In this document: in pieces, positions 6,326-10,075 of the stretch
Position numbering within the stretch: the first letter of the stretch is position 1
How the letters are laid out: each line of letters opens with the position of its first letter
DNA from: GCA-2731375 sp046582635
GTDB taxonomy: Bacteria > Pseudomonadota > Alphaproteobacteria > GCA-2731375
Length of the DNA stretch: 10,075 nt
Assembly (NCBI GenBank): GCA_046582635.1
Contig: JAYGEA010000285.1
Location: 1-10,075 of the forward strand
Direction: 5' to 3'
Program-made: the position numbers and the translations under genes
Notes under the pieces: model-generated
Seen by the model: only the letters and a program-made list of their open reading frames with translations
Told to the model about the DNA's origin: nothing
Database searches by the model: none

Positions 6326-6910
6326 TCACTCCGTCGATATGGTGCCAATGTAGGGCAATTCACGATAATAATGAGCATAATCCAGGCCGTAACCGACCAC
6401 GAACGCATCGCCGATTGAAAAGCCAACATAGTCGGCATCGACCTTGATCTTGCGCTTTTCCGGCTTGTCCAAAAGCACACACAGCTGCACCTGTTCGGCG
6501 CCGCGATCCCGCAGCAACCTGCTGGCAAAGTCCAGTGTGCGGCCCGATTCCAGAATATCATCGATCAACAGGATTTTGGCCCCGCGCACATCATCGGTGA
6601 TGTCCTTGGTAACGGCCACCTTGCCACTGCTTTCCATGCCGGTGCCGTAGGACGACAGGGTCATGAAATCGATCCGTGGATGCACCCCGTGATGATGCAG
6701 GGCGCGCAGCAGATCGGCTGTGAAGACAAAGCTGCCTTTCAACACCGCGACCACCATGATCTCAGGCCCCAGGGTATCGGCGATCTTGGCCGCCAGGGCG
6801 CCGACCCGGGCGCCGATCTCGGCCGCCGAATACATCACCTCCACCGTGCCCGCCGGCCGGCGGGTCGCATCGAATGCCGTACTGGTTGGGCTGGTGGGGC
6901 TATCGCTCAT
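6326..6910 (-). CDS. hpt: Hypoxanthine phosphoribosyltransferase
   Basis: Purine salvage enzyme converting hypoxanthine (and often guanine) plus PRPP to IMP or GMP; cytosolic. The 194 residues contain the pyrophosphate-binding LKGS at 57-60, the flexible-loop segment starting SSYGTGM at 86-92, the PRPP signature ILLIDDILESGRTL at 113-126, and the base-contacting stretch DKPEKRK near 153-159 followed by ADYVGFSIGDAFVVGYGLDY. Length is normal for the family with a polar 20-residue N-terminal extension. The ATG at 6910-6908 overlaps the TGA of the upstream zinc-finger gene by 4 nt (ATGA), so translation is probably coupled; the gene is co-transcribed with the zinc-finger protein and the cpdR-like regulator. 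Confidence 0.95.
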   Translation of the reverse strand: MSDSPTSPTSTAFDATRRPAGTVEVMYSAAEIGARVGALAAKIADTLGPEIMVVAVLKGSFVFTADLLRALHHHGVHPRIDFMTLSSYGTGMESSGKVAVTKDITDDVRGAKILLIDDILESGRTLDFASRLLRDRGAEQVQLCVLLDKPEKRKIKVDADYVGFSIGDAFVVGYGLDYAHYYRELPYIGTISTE

Positions 6911-7752
6911 GGCAGGACCTGAAATGTTACGGCAAGGCTGCGGGCGTCCACGGGTGGATTGGCCAGGCGGGTGGAAAAATTGGTAGCCTGGCCCGGATCC
7001 AGACTATTCTTCGCCGTGGTCACCGTCCAGCGGAACAGGCGGCGGTCATTGTCGTCAAGAATGACCACTCGCAAGCGGGGCACGGATTGCGGTTTCTCGG
7101 AAATATTGGCGACCTCGCCGCGGACCACCAGCACCGGCTTGCCCTTTTCCCGTTTGTGCTCCCACTTGACGTTTTGAATGGCCAGGCCGAATTTCTCTTC
7201 CTCCGCGGCCAGCCCCGCCATGGCGTAGAGCTGGCTGGCGGGTGGCCAGAAGGCGACAATCTTTTCCTGAAACAGATAGCCGACGGTGCCGGCGCCGGCC
7301 AAAATAAAGATCAGGATCAGCCAGGCGGCCAGACCGCTGCGACCGCTCTTGCCGTCGCCGTCATTGGCCCGTGCGGCGGCCCGGGCCTTGGCGCGCCGGG
7401 CCCCCCTACTGCCACGGCCGCCACGGCCCGCCCGGCCGCCGCCCCCATTGCCGCTGGCCGCTTCCGAGGGTTCGGGCGCCGCCGCATCATCATCACCGTC
7501 CGCCGCCTCATCGCTGTCATCATCGTCGTCCGCCACCTCGTCTTCACCGCCGTCCGGCGCGGGTGCGTCGTCTGCAATGCCGAAGTCATCTTCATCAGGA
7601 TCGGGGGGTGGCGGGGCGGGCGCGTCTTCGGCGACGGGCATCTGGTGCCAGCTTTCGCCACAGCTGGCACAGCGAACCTTGCGCCCGGCTTCGCCCAAGG
7701 CTTTGGCGGGGACGTTGAAACGGGTCTGGCAGGCGGGGCAGGTTAGGATCAT
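6907..7752 (-). CDS. MJ0042-type zinc-finger membrane protein with DUF3426-like C-terminus
   Basis: A 281-residue protein of unknown role, single-pass in the inner membrane. Residues 1-35 form an MJ0042 zinc ribbon opening MILTCPACQTRFNVP, with cysteine pairs C5/C8 and C28/C31. Residues about 41-100 are strongly acidic and low complexity (runs of D and E with A/P). Residues about 101-138 are Gly/Arg-rich and basic. A transmembrane helix follows at about 141-162, and a C-terminal domain at 165-281 has the pattern of a DUF3426 beta-sandwich (VLVVRGEVANISEKPQSVPRLRVVILD). The ATG at 7752-7750 is chosen because the zinc ribbon starts there and the promoter at 7781-7809 predicts an mRNA start near 7774. 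A TTG at 7809 is in frame but upstream of that point. It is the first gene of the operon with hpt and cpdR. Confidence 0.85.
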   Translation of the reverse strand: MILTCPACQTRFNVPAKALGEAGRKVRCASCGESWHQMPVAEDAPAPPPPDPDEDDFGIADDAPAPDGGEDEVADDDDDSDEAADGDDDAAAPEPSEAASGNGGGGRAGRGGRGSRGARRAKARAAARANDGDGKSGRSGLAAWLILIFILAGAGTVGYLFQEKIVAFWPPASQLYAMAGLAAEEEKFGLAIQNVKWEHKREKGKPVLVVRGEVANISEKPQSVPRLRVVILDDNDRRLFRWTVTTAKNSLDPGQATNFSTRLANPPVDARSLAVTFQVLP

Positions 7753-7780
7753 GCGGTCAACCGAAAAACCAAGCCAAGTT

Positions 7781-7809
7781 GTTATAAGAACTCCCTCACG
7801 GGGTGGCAA
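7781..7809 (-). promoter_or_regulatory. Sigma-70-type promoter for the zinc-finger/hpt/cpdR operon
   Basis: The minus strand reads TTGCCA (7809-7804), a 17-nt spacer, then TATAAC (7786-7781): five of six matches to each consensus hexamer at ideal spacing. The predicted transcription start is near 7774, about 20 nt before the ATG at 7752. It is the best promoter match I found in the window. Confidence 0.7.
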
Positions 7810-8181
7810 GTTCGCACTGTGCCTTTGGCGGCAGCTTTCGCGATTTCACTGTCCAACCGTATCCCGAAACACCTCCGCGCAATGGCGGCGGCCCTGTGTC
7901 GGTGACAAATGCAATAACTATTCCGGTTCCGGTTTATCACCGCACATCGGTATTACTCATTAGCATCCAGCATTTGCACATTTCTATCTGAAACTCATTC
8001 TACCTGTATCCCACCGGCGCAAACTGTCGCTCTATTGCGGCCGTCGCCGTATTGCCGCCGACCGCGACAAGCCCGAGGGATCCATATTTATGCACAAATT
8101 CAATTAATCGAATTTTTTAAATCAATTTCACTATCAAATCGCATTCTCATACCTTTGCCGCAGGCTAAAGGAGAAAACGCG
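7810..8181. other. Divergent intergenic region with inverted repeats and an AT-rich core
   Basis: No gene is supported in these 372 bases. The left part shows a 7-bp inverted pair CAAATGC (7906-7912) and GCATTTG (7970-7976), a 6-bp pair CGGTGA (7900-7905) and TCACCG (7937-7942), and a tandem TTCCGG pair near 7921-7932. A strikingly AT-rich stretch (about 8082-8150) precedes the Ldi-like gene and most likely carries its promoter, but no hexamer pair there is convincing. A very weak TTGCAC (7974-7979) has no good -10 partner. The long untranslated leader leaves room for regulation of the 8182 cassette. Confidence 0.5.
8096..8115. repeat. AT-rich inverted repeat upstream of the Ldi-like gene
   Basis: AAATTC (8096-8101) and GAATTT (8110-8115) form a perfect 6-bp dyad around an 8-nt spacer, inside the AT-rich block and about 67 nt before the ATG at 8182. 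It could be an operator or an upstream element; a terminator is unlikely because the stem is AT-only at its ends and no gene precedes it on this strand. Confidence 0.4.
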
Positions 8182-9252
8182 ATGCAGACGAATACGGAAG
8201 ACACGGCCGGGACGGTGACCGCGGCGGCGGTGGAACGGCTCGATCTTTGTTATTCAGGGCCGGAATGCGATTGGACCCGAATTTACCAGCCGAAGAATGA
8301 ATCCATGGCCATGGCACGCCGCTATCAACTTATTTACCCGGCGCTGGGGCATTTCGTTGCACTCCAACGGGACCCAGGCCAGGCCCATAAGCTTCGCCCG
8401 CAGCTTGATACGATCTATCGAGGCCTGCTTGATCAGAAATGCTGGATGTACTGGCATAGCGGGCAGGACGAGCGGACCTGGCTGCTGGAAAAGGGAAACC
8501 TGACCTACGCCGGCCGCCTGGCGACCTTTGTCGGCTTCTACATCGATGCCTTTGGCGAGCCGCCCGCCGCGTACATCGAACTCGATGGCCGAACAACGAC
8601 GTACAACGAGCTCTCCCGCAACCTCTGGGAACAGGCGGCGGCCTCGCCGAGTTGCGGCGTGAGTTGTTACAACAATGTGTCAATGGTGCAGTGTAATGCG
8701 CACCTGTTGATCAATAATGTTCTCCATGACCGCCTGTTCGAAACCAAATATTCCGCCACCAATAGCAATTGGCTATCGTCCCTGGAGGCAAATCTCCTGT
8801 GCGGGGGGGAGAGCGGCTCGATGTTTTACTTCGGCACCCAGCCGAACGAGGCCGTCGCCAATGTTGAAAAGCGCGCGATCGGCACTGATATCTGGACGCT
8901 TTTCCTAATGAGCGGGGTGGTGCCGGAACGGGTATCCACCTGGTTCGAGATTTGGCGGCGAAATTTGGTTCACCTGGGCGACTGCTCGTACGTCCAAGTC
9001 GATCCACTTGAGCCGGAGGAAGAATCCTCCACCAACGAGTTGGCCACGGCATGGGCCTATTGCCTGGCCAAGGAGTTGGGACAAGAGGACCGGGCGGAAC
9101 GCTTGCGGCGATATCTGCTGCCGAAAGTCGGCAAGGGGTTCGAAGTCGACCCCTATACCACGGGCCTTTTCCTTCTAGGAGAACACCTGGAAACAGGCGC
9201 CTTCCATGCCCTGATCAATGGGGTGAGGGAAACACCCGCGATGAAACAGTAA
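8182..9252 (+). CDS. Linalool dehydratase/isomerase-like protein
   Basis: A 356-residue, largely helical protein resembling the (alpha/alpha)6-barrel linalool dehydratase/isomerase (LinD/Ldi) of Castellaniella, which interconverts linalool, geraniol and myrcene. The best segment is residues 141-190, YNELSRNLWEQAAASPSCG then VSMVQCNAHLLINNVLHDRL. It preserves C162 and C171 with the same 9-residue spacing I recall for the two active-site cysteines of LinD. TYAGRLATFVGFY (108-120) aligns with the LinD strand MYKGHLNLMYGLY, with R112 where LinD has its active-site histidine. D21 may match its N-terminal aspartate. LinD is exported, but no signal peptide is visible here, so this protein should be cytosolic. 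The start is set by AAAGGAG (8167-8173), 8 nt before the ATG. Homology is fairly sure; substrate and reaction are unknown and may differ given the His-to-Arg change. It heads a cassette with a tiny membrane protein and a cupin. Confidence 0.7.
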   Translation: MQTNTEDTAGTVTAAAVERLDLCYSGPECDWTRIYQPKNESMAMARRYQLIYPALGHFVALQRDPGQAHKLRPQLDTIYRGLLDQKCWMYWHSGQDERTWLLEKGNLTYAGRLATFVGFYIDAFGEPPAAYIELDGRTTTYNELSRNLWEQAAASPSCGVSCYNNVSMVQCNAHLLINNVLHDRLFETKYSATNSNWLSSLEANLLCGGESGSMFYFGTQPNEAVANVEKRAIGTDIWTLFLMSGVVPERVSTWFEIWRRNLVHLGDCSYVQVDPLEPEEESSTNELATAWAYCLAKELGQEDRAERLRRYLLPKVGKGFEVDPYTTGLFLLGEHLETGAFHALINGVRETPAMKQ

Positions 9253-9300
9253 GAAAGGAAAATTCCATATGATGAATGGTTCGGTTGAGATGATGTCGGG

Positions 9301-9456
9301 ATGATAGGCGGCGTGATGCCCTGGATGATGGGGCTGACCTGCCTGTCGGTGCCAATCCTTCTGGTTCTGGCGGCGGCGGCCCTGATCAAATATCTGTTCT
9401 TCAATGGTCGCGGCGGAATAGTGGAGGATCGGCTTTATGATAAACATAGATTTTAG
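9301..9456 (+). CDS. Small single-helix membrane protein
   Basis: A 51-residue ORF starting at ATG 9301. A Met/Gly-rich N-terminus (MIGGVMPWMMG) leads into one transmembrane helix at about 11-34 (LTCLSVPILLVLAAAALIKY), then a short charged tail (VEDRLYDKHRF). The better ribosome site, AAGGA near 9255-9259, belongs to an ATG at 9269 in another frame. That frame gives MMNGSVEMMSG and then stops at 9302-9304. Adding one G to the GGG at 9298-9300 joins the two into a 62-residue protein, which I think is the true gene. It ends inside the start of the cupin gene, a 20-nt overlap typical of coupled translation. I do not recognise the family beyond general likeness to small Met-rich, SHOCT-like membrane peptides. 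Confidence 0.5.
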   Translation: MIGGVMPWMMGLTCLSVPILLVLAAAALIKYLFFNGRGGIVEDRLYDKHRF

Positions 9457-10075
9457 CCAACGCGTCGTCATCAATACCCGGCAACAAACCTGGCAGGCCA
9501 GCCCACATAAAGGCGTTTGGCGAAAGCCCCTGGCGCGTGAGGAAGCCGAGCGCGGCCATGCGACAAGCATCGTTCGCTATGACGCGGGTGCCAGTTTCGC
9601 CGCCCATGGACATCCTTTGGGGGAAGAAATTCTGGTGCTGGACGGCATATTTTCCGACGATAAGTGGGGATTATCCCGCAGGCAGCTATTTCAGAAATCC
9701 CGAAGGATACAGCCACGCCCCCTATAGCGAAAATGGCTGCGTATTATTGGTCAAGTTGCACCAGTTTCAAGACGATGATGAGCAGCATATCAATGTCGAT
9801 ACCAACAACGCGGATTGGTTTGCGGGACAGGGCAATCTCAGGGTGATGCCGCTGCACAGTTTTGGAGGCCAATCGACGGCACTGGTGCATTGGTCGGCGG
9901 GCGAGCGTTTCCAGCCTCATGTACATGCCGGTGGCGAAGAAATTTATGTCATTCGCGGCGAGTTCATCGACGAACATGGCAGATATCCCGAGGGCAGTTG
10001 GATTAGAAGCCCGCACATGAGCAAGCCTGATCCTTATGTCGAGAAAGACACCGTTATTTTGGTGAAAGTGGGGCA
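9437..10075 (+). CDS. Two-domain ChrR-like cupin protein, frameshifted and cut by the right edge
   Basis: Cupin of the ChrR C-terminal type; in Rhodobacter that cupin domain belongs to a singlet-oxygen-responsive anti-sigma factor, while stand-alone members are probably metal-binding enzymes or sensors. The opening INIDFSQRVVI and the stretch ATSIVRYDAGASFAAHGHP are characteristic. Cupin 1 has candidate metal ligands H57, H59 and E63. As written the frame shifts after DDKWG and stops at 9727. Adding one G to the GGGG at 9666-9669 continues with DYPAGSYFRNPEGYSHAPYS, a typical cupin second motif. It then runs to the edge through a second cupin (GERFQPHVHAGGEEIYVIRG, then GRYPEGSWIRSPH). No N-terminal zinc anti-sigma domain is present, so regulation of a sigma factor is not implied. 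The ATG is supported by GGAGG (9423-9427) 9 nt upstream. It is probably the third gene of the Ldi-like cassette. Confidence 0.8.

Noticed and set aside
7753..7809. N-terminal extension of the MJ0042 protein from a TTG at 7809
   Set aside because: The TTG lies within the -35 hexamer, so it would not be transcribed; the zinc ribbon starts at the ATG at 7752.
6874..7963. Plus-strand open frames across the zinc-finger gene
   Set aside because: They are low-complexity shadows of its acidic and Gly/Arg-rich linker.
8035..8181. N-terminal extension of the Ldi-like protein to 8035
   Set aside because: The extension is encoded by the AT-rich leader, has no ribosome site, and a well-placed AAAGGAG precedes the ATG at 8182.

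Overview
The window looks like an alphaproteobacterial chromosome segment, most plausibly Rhodospirillales-like. The grounds are high GC, a CpdR-type single-domain response regulator next to hpt, the long double-domain form of dCTP deaminase, and an 'RRLAAI..ADVVGYSRLM' class III cyclase. No tRNA, rRNA, CRISPR array, insertion sequence or phage gene was seen.

Layout. (1) Positions 1-2904, minus strand: the dCTP deaminase gene with its own promoter, then a MarR-GNAT fusion gene with a 21-bp dyad over its start, then the first ~60 codons of an EamA/DMT transporter, then a class III adenylate/guanylate cyclase that runs off the left edge. (2) 3154-4256, plus strand: an enolase-superfamily (mandelate racemase/muconate lactonizing) enzyme with a frameshift in its last codons. 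(3) 4253-7752, minus strand: a promoter at 7781-7809 drives a run of an MJ0042 zinc-finger membrane protein, hpt and a cpdR-like regulator. Next in line, 29 nt further, is a flavoprotein gene (PNPOx-like domain plus ferredoxin-reductase module) broken by two frameshifts. (4) 7810-8181: a divergent, partly AT-rich intergenic region. (5) 8182-10075, plus strand: a small cassette of a linalool dehydratase/isomerase-like protein, a tiny one-helix membrane protein and a two-domain ChrR-like cupin that runs off the right edge.

The zinc-finger protein, hpt and cpdR form a housekeeping operon joined by a 4-nt stop/start overlap and short gaps. The Ldi-like cassette is the least ordinary part: close spacing and a good ribosome binding site before each gene suggest an accessory metabolic or stress unit.

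Three reading-frame breaks (MR/MLE enzyme, flavoprotein, cupin) and probably a fourth (small membrane ORF) are each repaired by adding one base to a short homopolymer. This suggests under-called homopolymers in the source sequence rather than several independent pseudogenes. The exception is a 3.4-copy heptanucleotide repeat in the flavoprotein gene. Function calls rest on motif recognition from memory; no database search was possible.
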